A stretch of 64,000 nt of DNA from Druceiella hillmani (taxonomy: Eukaryota > Arthropoda > Insecta > Lepidoptera > Hepialidae): the NCBI GenBank assembly GCA_039881145.1, contig JAYKKI010000003.1, forward strand, positions 4,855,001-4,919,000, written 5' to 3'. Made by a program: the position numbers and the translations under genes. Positions 35,796 through 46,067 of this stretch are shown here, piece by piece. Every line of letters starts with the position of its first letter. The first letter of the stretch is position 1. The notes beneath the pieces were generated by a model that was given only the letters and a program-made list of their open reading frames with translations, ran no database searches and was not told where the DNA came from.

Positions 35796-36115
35796 GAGGC
35801 AAACATAACACAATCCAAACTGACCCAGCAAAAACAAACATAACCCAATCGAATATAATCCAACCTAATCTAATCTGAACTAACCCAATATTACATTACC
35901 CAACCCAACATAACTCAACCTAATCCAACATAACACAATCCAACATAGCCCAACCCGACCTAACATAACCGAACCCAGTCTAATATAACTCAACAAAATC
36001 CAACACCATCGAATATAACCCTGTGTAATCCACTTAAATAGAACCCAACCAAAACCAACATAATCTACGATAATTCAACATAACCCAATACAACTCATAT
36101 TAAGCAAGCGCAACC
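35796..36115. repeat. Degenerate 5-bp-phased repeat related to AACCT/TTAGG
   Basis: For about 320 bp the plus strand can be cut into successive 5-mers that nearly all read AAYNN: AACCC, AACAT, AACTC, AACCT, AATCC, AACAC, AATAT and so on, with almost no loss of phase. AACCT, the C-rich form of the insect telomere unit TTAGG, is one of the words, and AACAT plus AACCC are the commonest. This is either a strongly decayed interstitial telomere-like array or an unrelated CAACATAACC minisatellite. No reading frame or transposon end was seen at its borders. Confidence 0.75.
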
Positions 36116-36149
36116 TTAGCAAATTAATCCATCATTGTCCTATATTTAT

Positions 36150-36985
36150 ATGTCCTAAATTTATTTTGAACTTTAAAATCAACCCTGGAATCGAGATACA
36201 TTGGGGTTCAAATATTAGAAAGCGAGTTACTACAAATAAAGGTAGTACTTCAAGACTTGCGGATCAGTGTGAGAGATTGATATCAACTAAGTTTAGAGTG
36301 TGACTATATAAATACAATTAATTTCGTTGGCCATTCGAAACTACTTCTACTAAAACTTCTATCAAATTCAGATTTAAAACTACATAAAATTAATTATAGT
36401 ATCGAAAAGTTAATAAACACTTAAAAAATTAATACGCTGTTTAAATTTATATTAAAGTGGACACATTTGCTGGATCACCTAATTAAGTAGATAATAGCTT
36501 AAATTTGTACTTTCTTTAAAATTGTGCAAGTGTTGCGTTAGCATCAAGGAAGCTTGAATAAGCCACTAAACAGTTTAAAGTGCCCACAAAAACTAAGGAA
36601 AACTAATAGAATTCGAACCAGAAACATTTAAATCTATTCGTTTTGGTCTGTAAGTGGTATCTTTAATTTTTATTTGTAACTGTAAAAAGTTTGCCTTTCC
36701 CATTAAACCTAATTTTTGTTTCAGTTATTGTATTCAATCATTGTTGTTTAATGATAATCACGAAGAGTTAGAATTAGCGTTCTGCAAACAATAAGATTGT
36801 ATGATTGTCCGTCAGGTAATTTGTAAGGCAAATGTATCGACAAAATAGTATTCATATAATTTCACTGCACCTTTCCTTTTGATAGTAGTTTATTTTAGTT
36901 TTTAAAATACTACAATTTTCTCCTAAGTATTTCAGTTATGATTTTCGAGCAGAATACAGATTTGTAATTTACACATGAAGGATAT
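36150..36985 (+). repeat. Unnamed dispersed repeat, copy 1
   Basis: This block aligns over most of its length, in the same orientation, with 58985-60130. Shared landmarks in order include GGGGT(T/C)CAAAT, GCGAGTT with ATAAA, ACTTGC, TACGCTGTT followed by CACATTT and the GGATCACCTAAT or GGGTCACATAAT pair. Then come TATTCGTTTTGGTCT or TATTCGTATTGGTCT, TCAGTTATTG, and CGTATTTCA-like and CAGAATACAGA-like strings. Divergence looks high (about three bases in ten by eye). No protein domain is visible in either copy. I do not recognise the family. Confidence 0.6.
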
Positions 36986-36989
36986 AATG

Positions 36990-37600
36990 TGATCGCGTGT
37001 TAATACAGCAAAATATTAAACACGTGCATATCATTCGGATTATAATGGGGGTAAAGTAAAATATTTCATATATACGGAGGTTTTATAACAATGGTTAGGC
37101 TTACATTGATTTTTATTCATATGTACTAATAATATACGCCTACATTTAGAACTTCTTCATAATAATGCTTAATAAATTGTAATGAATGGAACAAAACTTA
37201 ATAAACTTTTCATAGTACTTTAACCATAATATTTTGAAGATAACTCAATTCATTTCAATCGTTGTAAAAATAATTTCAGAGAGTGGTATATGAAGACATC
37301 GTCCTAGCTAAGTGATATTGTAAATGCAAAAGTGAATAAGTTTGTTTTACCCGTTTTTACACAACTTAATCGATCCGAAAATTTTAACATACGCTTAGCA
37401 CGTGTCAAGAAAACAAATTTGAGTAAATATTATTGTGGAGAAAAAGAAATTTATTAAACCAAACATTTGGCAGAGCCCTAAAGTAACCAAAAATGGTTTT
37501 ATATGTATTTTTATTAAAAATCATGTTAGTTTGCCACTTACATTAACATTTACATCTAATAAGAGGTATGAAATTGTCTTTTTTATTTTTCATTAATTAT
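36990..37600. other. AT-rich non-coding DNA
   Basis: No gene was recognised between the dispersed repeat and the hAT relic. Confidence 0.4.
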
Positions 37601-37614
37601 TTGATGTCAGGATT

Positions 37615-38930
37615 GATAGTAAAGAGTTGAAGCCGGATGTCAGGTTCGTCATCTAGTCTATGGCGTATTTTGTAGCTTCATAGGTTGAGAATCCTCTTTT
37701 TCATTAGAACATTGTTGGAAACCGGAGAAACATTCAGGGCCTTTGTGGCAAGTTTTGGATTTTACACCATTCATTGCGGGTCCTACTCAATAAATCATTC
37801 AGAGGCATTATTTTGAATAGTGATTCCATGTTTGTGTCTGATGTCATTTCTAAAAATGAGTTATAAATCTCTATGACATATTTTCTGCATTTTTTAGGTT
37901 GGGTTGGGATTCAAGTACGTTGAATCCGGGGATTCATTTTAATTTGTATATTCTTTTCTTCCAGAAAATAGATCTCAAAAGATGCGCGCACTGCATTGAG
38001 ATATTAGACCATTTCTTCAAACTTATAATTTTTAAATATGTCTGTCGCTAACGAACTCACTGAGCAATGGAAAACTTTCTATTTCTCTCTTACCAATATA
38101 AATGATCCAAAAATCTAATTTTCTTTTGAAAGTTAATGTTTTGTTACTAGCGTAGAACAATGTTGTCTGTTTACCTTGTAATGACAAAATTTAATTCGTT
38201 CAGTTTTTGAAACATATCGGCTACAAAAGATAATCTGAGCAACCAACTTATATAATACAAACGGTCTTTCAAATTAAAAGAAATGTCTGAAAAAAGTTAG
38301 TAACTCTGCTCTAAGTTCAAATAGCCTTGTTAAAGTTTAACCCCGAGATAACCATCTCAATTTTGTATGCAGCAATAGTATTTTATGTTTTCTGCCATAA
38401 TCTTCACACAAAATTTAAAACAATCGGGATTGCACTGGATGTGATTTGACGAAACCTTTCATCAAGAATCTATTACAGATTTGGTAGCATTTTCTTAATC
38501 GCATGTGCTTGTCTATACAGAATACAATGGCTGGAACTATAATTAGGTGCTTTACATTTAATTTGTAATACTACTTCTGCTGTTTTACGTATCATTGCCT
38601 TAGCTCCATACCTTTTCAAAAGGTATGGAGCATACCTTTTTCAAAAGAATGTTTATATGGATATCGCACAATTACTAGCAAGATGGCTAGGCCAGAAATA
38701 TCAGTCGACTCATCTATTTGCAAGACGAGTTGGTTTTTTATAGATGTGCGACTAGTTCTTGTTTGACGTGGCTTGCAAGATAATGAGTTTGACGCGAAAC
38801 AGTATCGTTTGAAAGCAGCACTGTAGAAAGATGCTTTGCAGTTTTTTAACTGTATTAACACAACTAACAAATAATCAATGATACGACTTTTTTTCTTACT
38901 TAAAGAGCATTGTTTAAATATGCCACGCAT
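37615..38930 (-). pseudogene. hAT transposase, ZBED/SCAND3-like type, degenerate
   Basis: The 5' part (38930-38616) is open and includes QLVLQIDESTDISGLAILLV, the signature of the catalytic domain start in ZBED5/SCAND3/FAM200-like hAT proteins. It is preceded by a shifted-frame TVSRQTHYLASHVKQEL. Downstream broken frames give HCILYRQAHAIKKMLPNL (family HCxIHREALAxKxLxP), then LRWLSRG and LTRLFELRAELLTFF (family VRWLSRGxxLxRxFELRxEL). FVADMFQKLNELN and SFPLLSEFVSD come next. The last block near 37640 gives HRLDDEPDIRLQLFTINPDI, the conserved C-terminus 'RxRLxxEPDLRLxLSxIxPDI'. Domain order is complete from the catalytic start to the C-terminus. Numerous stops and frameshifts make it dead. Any BED finger upstream is lost. 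A perfect 14-bp-arm palindrome lies inside at about 38607-38635. Confidence 0.85.
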
Positions 38931-39123
38931 AACGTCATAAATGACAAGATTATTTTAAAAAGTTAACTATGAATCACAGATGATGTAATATCTCATTTCT
39001 GACTTTTGTATTTTGTTAATTCTCGCGTATAATAAATTAATATGGTTTGCCGGGAAGAAAACTATGTTTTAATAGAATTTAATGCAATACAAAATCCTAA
39101 CAAGTTCAAATTTGATAGTATTA

Positions 39124-39746
39124 TAATTTTAAAATTTACCACATTTTAAGTTTGATGAACGAAGAAGTGTTCGTTCTTTTTACTGCTTTAGATCTAAGCA
39201 ATTTTGTGAGCCCAACAATATATACCTTAATAAGAATTTATATTGGCCTTTTTAGCATTTATATTTTTGTTTACCTTCAACGAGTTTTGTAAGACACTTT
39301 TATAAAATGACTATACTTAACTACTTTTTAACTCTAATTTTAAAATTTACCACATTTTAAGTTTGGTGAACGAAGAAGTGTTCGTTCTTTTTACTGCCTT
39401 AGATCTAAGCAATTTTGTGAGCCCAACAATATATACCTTAATAAGAATTTATATTGGCCTTTTTAGCATTTATATTTTTGTTTACCTTCAACGAGTTTTG
39501 TAAGACACTTTTATAAAATGACTATACTTAACTACTTTTTAACTCTAATTTTAAAATTTACCACATTTTAAGTTTGGTGAACGAAGAAGTGTTCGTTCTT
39601 TTTACTGCCTTAGATCTAAGCAATTTTGTGAGCCCAACAATATATACCTTAATAAGAATTTATATTGGCCTTTTTAGCATTTATATTTTTGTTTACCTTC
39701 AACGAGTTTTGTAAGACACTTTTATAAAATGACTATACTTAACTAC
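39124..39746. repeat. Three tandem copies of a 211-bp unit
   Basis: Units begin near 39131, 39342 and 39553, exactly 211 bp apart. Units 2 and 3 look identical over nearly their whole length, and unit 1 differs at a few sites (TTTGATGAAC for TTTGGTGAAC, CTGCTTTA for CTGCCTTA). Each contains a perfect 7-bp hairpin, GAACGAA-GAAGTG-TTCGTTC. Units are joined by TACTTTTTAACTC, absent after the last one, so duplication was local. No frame runs through the array. This is a young satellite-like expansion in otherwise old sequence. Confidence 0.95.
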
Positions 39747-41152
39747 CTACGTTCTAGTTTATATTTCTTTGGTACGTCCGAATAACATAAACGTAAAAAA
39801 GAAAACGAAATGATTTTTCCGGTTTATAATTTCCTTTCTAGTAAAAAAACTTTCTGAACCAAGGAAATATTTGCTCGTAAAGACCCTTCCTTATTAATAT
39901 CTTTTCTGTGTCTATTTTTTTTAAATGTTATTATTCTCAATCTAGCCTAAAAATGGATCTAAATCTACTGTGCTTGATTATAGCATTTTCTTGAGCTTTA
40001 ATCTTACTAACAGCAAATTTTATTAAGCTTGCTTCACTCAAATATCTAGAAACATAAGTTTAGCGCATTACTATTTTGAAAAAAATTAATAAATGGAGCC
40101 AATATCATGTCAAATTTTGTCAGCATACAAACCTTTGACATATTTGAACAGCAAGGACTTAAGCCAAACAAATTAGAAACAATTTCCAGTAAATCCTAGC
40201 TCAACTTAGTTTTTCCAATTTTTTCCTTTCCCTCTCTAACTCATTACTCAAACTATAGCTAAATCTTATTTACCACCAGATGGAATTTAGATTCCACCAG
40301 ATGAAATTTGTATATGGCTTTGGTATTTCTTTTGTAATAGCAAAACGAAATAAAGTAGGAACGAAAACAACTTATGAATTATAAATTCCGATACAATAAA
40401 ATGGAAAATTGTAAAAGATAATTAATAAAATTCCAATACTCTTGGCCAACATTTCAAAACTAATTATTTATTCTAGTGGATTATACCTAGTGAATTGTTG
40501 CTGTGAATATAAAGTTAGGATACCTGTTTTACGCTGTGTTTACTTCATGTTTCTAAATGTAATGACAAACTAATAAGCGAACAAAACAAAAAATTTATTT
40601 ATTCAATTGGAACTTATTAAAAGGTTTGAGAAAAAATGCATCAATAAGTATAATAAAATATTGCAACCTATGTGACTCACACATAACCGATTTCATAATT
40701 ATTACACAATTATCATATAACCCAGTCTTTATCTTTCAAATTTTATTATACTAGAAATATGAGAAGTGACCAAACCGAGTGGATGACCTGTAAGGGACTG
40801 AGCCCGTTGGTGAGTGCTAAATTTCATTATTTTCTTAGGTTAATATCTTAGCATCCATTTAGGCTACGATAATAAAACAGGGAGCTACGTAGAGGGGTAG
40901 AGTTAAAATATTTTGTGAAAAAACATGAGCAGATATGAGGAGGTGAAAACTTAGAATTATGAACTAACAGTGTTTTTTTTTAATTTTCAAATTAATTGTT
41001 GTATTAATAATTTAAAGTTCATAATTTGCATATTAAAATTACTCTAGTGTTCATATCAACAAACGTTTTTGTTTTTTTTTTTAAATTTCGTAATAAATTG
41101 TCTAGTCATAAAATTACAATTTTATATATAGGTAATTAACTTTCTGATTCTA
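39747..41152. other. AT-rich non-coding DNA
   Basis: No gene was recognised. A slightly GC-richer patch at about 40770-40815 has no motif that I know. Confidence 0.4.
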
Positions 41153-42486
41153 TCAATATCTCCAACAAGTTTTTAACTTTACACGCGACTATCGGCGTTT
41201 GAAAAAAGTCCACTTGAAAATTTGATAATTTTGTTTTTATTTGTGTTCTTTTTTTCAACAAATTTTTTTTATGAGAATGACAATGTGTCTGACCATAAAA
41301 ACAAATAACTGATTATTAATTCATCAGTGTATTTAGTCCATAATATCTCCCACACGTTTTAAGGCTGCACGCGATTACTGCCGTTTCAAGTAACCGTGCG
41401 CCCGCTTGAAGGTTATCAAAAATTAACGAACAATGTATATTTTTATCAAATTATGCCATGCTTTCAACAGTATCTACTACACAAAGCACAATAAAGAGTC
41501 AAATATTTCAAAAATAACATGTCAAAATATTACATTCTTATTTTATTACAATAGCCACGTTTAACATAGTCTAGATGATTAGTTTTACTCGTCAACTGAA
41601 TTAAAATTTAATTAGATATGATACATGTGTAATATAAAAGATTTCTTCGCAATGTAGTGAAATTTTAAAAGAAATCGAATTAAGTTCATTTCATTTATTT
41701 TTGATGAATTTTAAAAGCACATAATTATATTAGACAAATATAATTTAATTCCAAATAGTAAATACATCAAAATAAAGTAATTAAAATAAAAATAGTTTGC
41801 GTTTTATTTTGAACCACAGTAAATTATACAAATAGGTAGTTTATCTACGTAAGTATATAAATAACTCCGATTCGTAGACACAGTGAATAAATTTACGATG
41901 ACGTCATAATATATAAAATTATGTTCCTTGTCGACATTAGGTAGTTGGGTTAAAATATTCAGTCCTTTGTTGAAATTTGAAAAGCGGAATAACAACTAGT
42001 ATGACGGGATACCGGCAATGTATACTTAGTTTATTTAAATACTTATACCATTGTACATATGATGTAACCTTTTATAGTTTTAAACATCTTACGAATTATT
42101 TACTAGTCAATATTTAGATATTTTTAAATACACAGCTTATGCAAATTGAGTAAAACTTTTCGGTATGTTTTTTACTTTAAAGTAAATTAAAAGTATTTCC
42201 ATTAAATTTAGATATTAAAAGAACATGCGTTCCGTTCAATAAAATAAAATTTTAAATCTCCTATCATTATCATATCACTATGGCAATTTTTAACATTATG
42301 TATCTTCGTGCAAGGATGTGAGTAGAAGTGGTTGTGATAATTTGTTTCAATTATAATTTGGCTCCTATTTTTTGCCAGTGTCCTCCTGTTTTTTGCACAT
42401 TGTACATAGTGTAAATGGTCATTATATGACTAAGTTGTTTCTGGAAATGTACGTATTAAGTAATAAATTGATACGTGTTACACTTA
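41153..42486. repeat. Left arm of a 4.9-kb inverted repeat
   Basis: This 1334-bp arm matches the reverse complement of 44723-46067 at high identity (few mismatches per line by eye). It starts TCAATATCTCCAACAAGT and ends ACGTGTTACACTTA. Two diverged copies of a block of about 187 bp occur at the outer end: both start ATATCTCC, carry CACGCGA and (G/C)CGTTT, and end with a CTTGAA string. No frame longer than 63 codons exists (41804-41995, -), and its reading is not preserved in a recognisable family. Terminal repeats of the arm itself were not found. It may be an unnamed transposon copy or half of a foldback element. Confidence 0.9.
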
Positions 42487-43974
42487 TATGTTGAACAAAA
42501 GACATATTTATGGAGTTGTTAATTTAATATACCTTTTGGTTTGCAGATTTTCAAACTCAATGATTAAATAATTTTGTTTATTTTTACAATATCATCTTGA
42601 ATTAATCGCAAAGAAATAAGGTTGTTAAATTTTGAAGGTCAAAGCCAGTATTCCGAGAGAGGAAATCACAAAGTAATTTTGCAGAAGGAGCTTTTAATTT
42701 CATCTATAAATATTTAGCATATTCGAAAATGAATAGAGGCTCTGAATAATTTTGTTACTTAGAAAAAAAAACCTGAATATGTTTTTGCCATCTTGACTCA
42801 GGTATGTTTTAACTTTTTTTCTATACTCATGAAAAAGCTCATTCACATATTCACATTCACATTGAGCTTTTTTTATCTATATTACAAAATATATTTTATG
42901 ATTTGACTTACACTTAATTTTTTTCCAAAATGGCCAGGCAGTAAACAAGTACAAGAATGTATTATGTTAATTAATGACGTCTTCACAAAATAATCAGTTT
43001 AAAAGTTTAATCTAATGTTAATAAATATTTATAAAAAGTCAATGAAAAATAAAAAAAATAATTAAATACTGGAAATCCAGAGAAAGATGGACATATTTAG
43101 GACTTGCATATACAGGTTTAAAAAGAACGTTTATATAATTCATGCAAGTGATTCTGTACGTTAAACTGAATGCATTTCAAGGGTGTTTCTGTTTAAAAGA
43201 TGTAATTTTATTTTCGTTGAAATCACAACTTTAATAGTAATTTTCTTAAAAAAACGGTTGAGAATTGTCATTCGGATCCTTCATAGTTTCTCTGTGTATA
43301 TATACAAGATTTAAGAAAGAAAATGTGTATTATTCATGCAAGCGAATGTATTTGAAGCGTGTTTCTGTAAAAAGCATAGAAACTTTTTTTGTCGAATTTT
43401 TCAATTATAATTGAGAATTTCCATAGCGCCCTTAACATTTTCTACTCAGTTTCGTACACGGAATCACTTGTATGAATAGTATATACATTTTTTGTTACAC
43501 CTAGATATACCACGAACTATTTATTTTAAAATTGTCCACGGTATAACCATCATATGGGATTTCAATGTTTAGGTTTATGTTAAATTTGTATTGCTTATTA
43601 ATCGGCAAGCCGATGTTCATGGATCACGGAATACTGTTTAGGACGATTATAATCAAGAAATTTATTATAAATCTAGTCGTTTTTTAATATTCAAATTTAT
43701 TTCCTGAAGTGTTCGAAATTGTTCTGAATTTCATAATCTATTTGCAAATACAATCCCAGCTAACGGACTGCGAGTACAATTTCTCTTCAAAGCTTTCCGC
43801 TCTAACTAATCACATTATTTTTGTTGGTTATGTAGCTAGAAAAATGGAATGTGGTTTTTAAGTAAATGTATTCTTCTTTTGTAATAAATTTTTTTCCCTA
43901 TTACTTCTGAGCTTGCAAACAATGTGTTCGATTGTGAAATTTTGATTCGCGTCCTTATGTTACTCTATTTAGTA
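42487..43974. other. Spacer of the inverted repeat, left part, non-coding
   Basis: No domain was recognised before the RT fragment at 43975. Two related stretches (about 43130-43200 and 43310-43375) both contain ATTCATGCAAG and GTGTTTCTGT with similar flanks, suggesting an old local duplication of roughly 190 bp. Confidence 0.45.
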
Positions 43975-44495
43975 TGAGCTAAGGTAGTCGTTTACGTCCA
44001 CTTCTGTTTCTCATTATGATAATTGACTCGCCTTCAATTATCAGCACTGCTCTTTGCCATCTGTTCATTGATCTTTTTAAATTCTTCTTAAGTGTCCATA
44101 GTCGATCTGATAATAATATCGAATCCAACGTGATATCGTCTCAATATTTCAATGGAGTCTGGGTAATAAGATATATTATAATGGAAGTAAATTTGCAATA
44201 ACGACACATACTTGCTATCGTGTCTCCCTTATGCATATTAACGAGATAGGTGGAAAAACTCTAATAACTATGCACAAAGGCGACACGCGAGCGGATTTAT
44301 ATCGTCAAACGAAAGCGTTTCGTCTGTGCTAATTATGAATAATCATTTCACATTTCACAGTAATATCATTGAAACTTGTCAGAAAACCTTCAAGGTACTA
44401 GGATTTGTCATACGGCATCCCCATGGCTTTCATGATCTCGAATGACTCGTAGTTTTATTTAACTCTTTTGGTCCACAGTATTCTTGAAGTTTTTA
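43975..44495 (+). pseudogene. Jockey-like LINE reverse transcriptase fragment
   Basis: In one frame the sequence reads GSRLRPLLFLIMIIDSPSI, the RT motif 'QGSxLGPLLFxxxINDLP'. It continues ALCHLFIDLFKFFLSVHSRS, which corresponds to 'LFADDLKLFxxVxSxxD'; the catalytic ADD has become IDL, so the enzyme is dead. Further along, in another frame, FHSNIIETCQKTFKVLGFVI and RHPHGFHD match 'FxxHIxxxxxKxxKxLGFIxRxxxxF'. At 44455-44495 a frame-shifted LFNSLVHSILE matches 'LYNxLVRSxLEY'. The upstream EN and early RT regions are not seen. It ends at a (CA)n(TA)n microsatellite and lies inside the spacer of the big inverted repeat. Confidence 0.75.
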
Positions 44496-44508
44496 ACATA
44501 TAGGTATA

Positions 44509-44521
44509 CACACACACACAT

Positions 44522-44562
<41 letters not shown>

Positions 44563-44590
44563 TATATATATATCTATGTATAAATAAATG

Positions 44591-44643
<53 letters not shown>
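44509..44643. repeat. (CA)n-(TA)n compound microsatellite
   Basis: A short (CA)n run is followed by about 115 bp of TA repeats with AAATA, CTATG and AAATG interruptions. It separates the plus-strand and minus-strand Jockey fragments. Apparent Tyr-Ile frames on both strands are artefacts. Confidence 0.95.
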
Positions 44644-44644
44644 G

Positions 44645-44722
44645 TACACTAGCTTCATACGGAGACCAGATGAATTCATTCATTTCAAGAATACTGCGGA
44701 CCAAAGTGTTAAATAAAAAAAG
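44645..44722 (-). pseudogene. Second Jockey-like RT scrap, opposite strand
   Basis: Read on the minus strand this gives [20 protein letters not shown] then EASV, the post-RT Jockey motif 'LYNxLVRSxLExxSxIWxPY'. The first 35 bp are an inverted copy of 44455-44490, which is the same protein position in the plus-strand fragment. The scrap ends exactly where the right arm of the inverted repeat begins (44723). So the arm sequence is joined directly to a LINE at this end. Confidence 0.7.
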
Positions 44723-46067
44723 TAAGTGTAACACGTATCAATTTATTACTTAACACGTACATTTCCAGAAACAACTTAGTCATATTATGACAATTTACAC
44801 TATGTACAATGTGCAAAAAACAGGAGGACATTGGCAAAAAATAGGAGCCAAATTATAATTGAAACAAATTATCACAACCACTTCTACTCACACCCTTGCA
44901 CGAAGATACATAATGTTATAAATTGCCATAGTGATATGATAATGAGAGGAGATTCAAAATTTTATTTTATTGAACGGAACGCATGTTCTTTTAATATCTA
45001 AATTTAATGGAAATACTTTTAATTTACTTTAAAGTAAAAAACATATCGAAAAGTTTTACTCAATTTGCATAAGCTGTGTGTTTGAAAATATCTAAATATT
45101 GACTAGTAAATAATTCGTAAGATATTTAAAACTATAAAAAGTTACATCATATGTACAACGGTATAAGTATTTAAATAAACTAAGTATACATTGCCGGTAT
45201 CCCGTCATACTAGATGTTATTCCGCTTTTCCCATTTCAACAAAGGACTGAATATTTTAACCCAACTACCTAATGTCGACAAGGAACATAATTTTATATAT
45301 TATGACGTCATCGTAAATTTATTCACTCTGTCTATTTACGAATCGGAGTTGTTTATATACTTACATAGATAAACTATCTATTTGATATACACTTTGTGGT
45401 TCGAAATAAAACGCAAACTATTTTTATTTTAATTACTTTATTTTGATGTATTTACTATTTTGAATTAAATTATATTTGTCTAATATAATTATGTGCTTTT
45501 AAAGTTCATCAAAAATAAATGAAATGAACTTAATTCGATTTCTTTTAAAATTTCACTACATTGCGAAGAAATCTTTTATATTGCACATGTATCATATCTA
45601 ATTAAATTTTAATTCAGTTGACGAGTAAAACTAATCATCTAGACTACGTTAAACGTGGCTATTGTAATAAAATAAGAATGTAATATTTTGACATGTTATT
45701 TTTGAAATATTTGACTCTTTATTGTGCTTTTTGTAGCAGACACTGTTGAAAGCATGGCATAATTTGATAAAAATATACACTGTTCGTTAATTTTTGATAA
45801 CCTTCAAGTGGGCGCACGGTTACTTCAAACGGTAAAATCGCGTGCAACCTTAAAGACATATATGATATATTATGGAATGAATACACTGATTAATTAATAA
45901 TCAGTTATTAGTTTTTATGTTCAAGCACATTGTAATTCTCATAAAAAAAATTTGTTACAAAAAATAACTTACACGGAAATAAAAACAAAACTATCAATAT
46001 TTCAAGTGGACTTTTTTCAAACACCGACGAGTCGCGTGTAAAGTGAAAGACTTGTTGGAGACATTGA
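44723..46067. repeat. Right arm of the 4.9-kb inverted repeat
   Basis: Inverted copy of 41153-42486, about 1345 bp, with small indels. It starts TAAGTGTAACACGTATCAAT and ends ACTTGTTGGAGACATTGA. The diverged double block found at the outer end of the left arm is present here too. Outside 46067 similarity stops abruptly. No flanking duplication was evident at either outer end. Confidence 0.9.

Noticed and set aside
36195..36215. GGGGTTCAAAT resembling a tRNA B box
   Set aside because: It is within the dispersed 1-kb repeat, without an A box or acceptor stem.
41804..41995. 63-codon minus-strand frame in the inverted-repeat arm
   Set aside because: The corresponding part of the other arm does not preserve it in a way that suggests coding, and no domain is visible.
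44455..44753. Frames of 74-91 codons made of alternating Tyr-Ile on both strands
   Set aside because: They are translations of (TA)n repeats; the same applies at 19156-19356 and 55182-55442. Only the Jockey-like end of the 44-kb minus-strand frame was kept.
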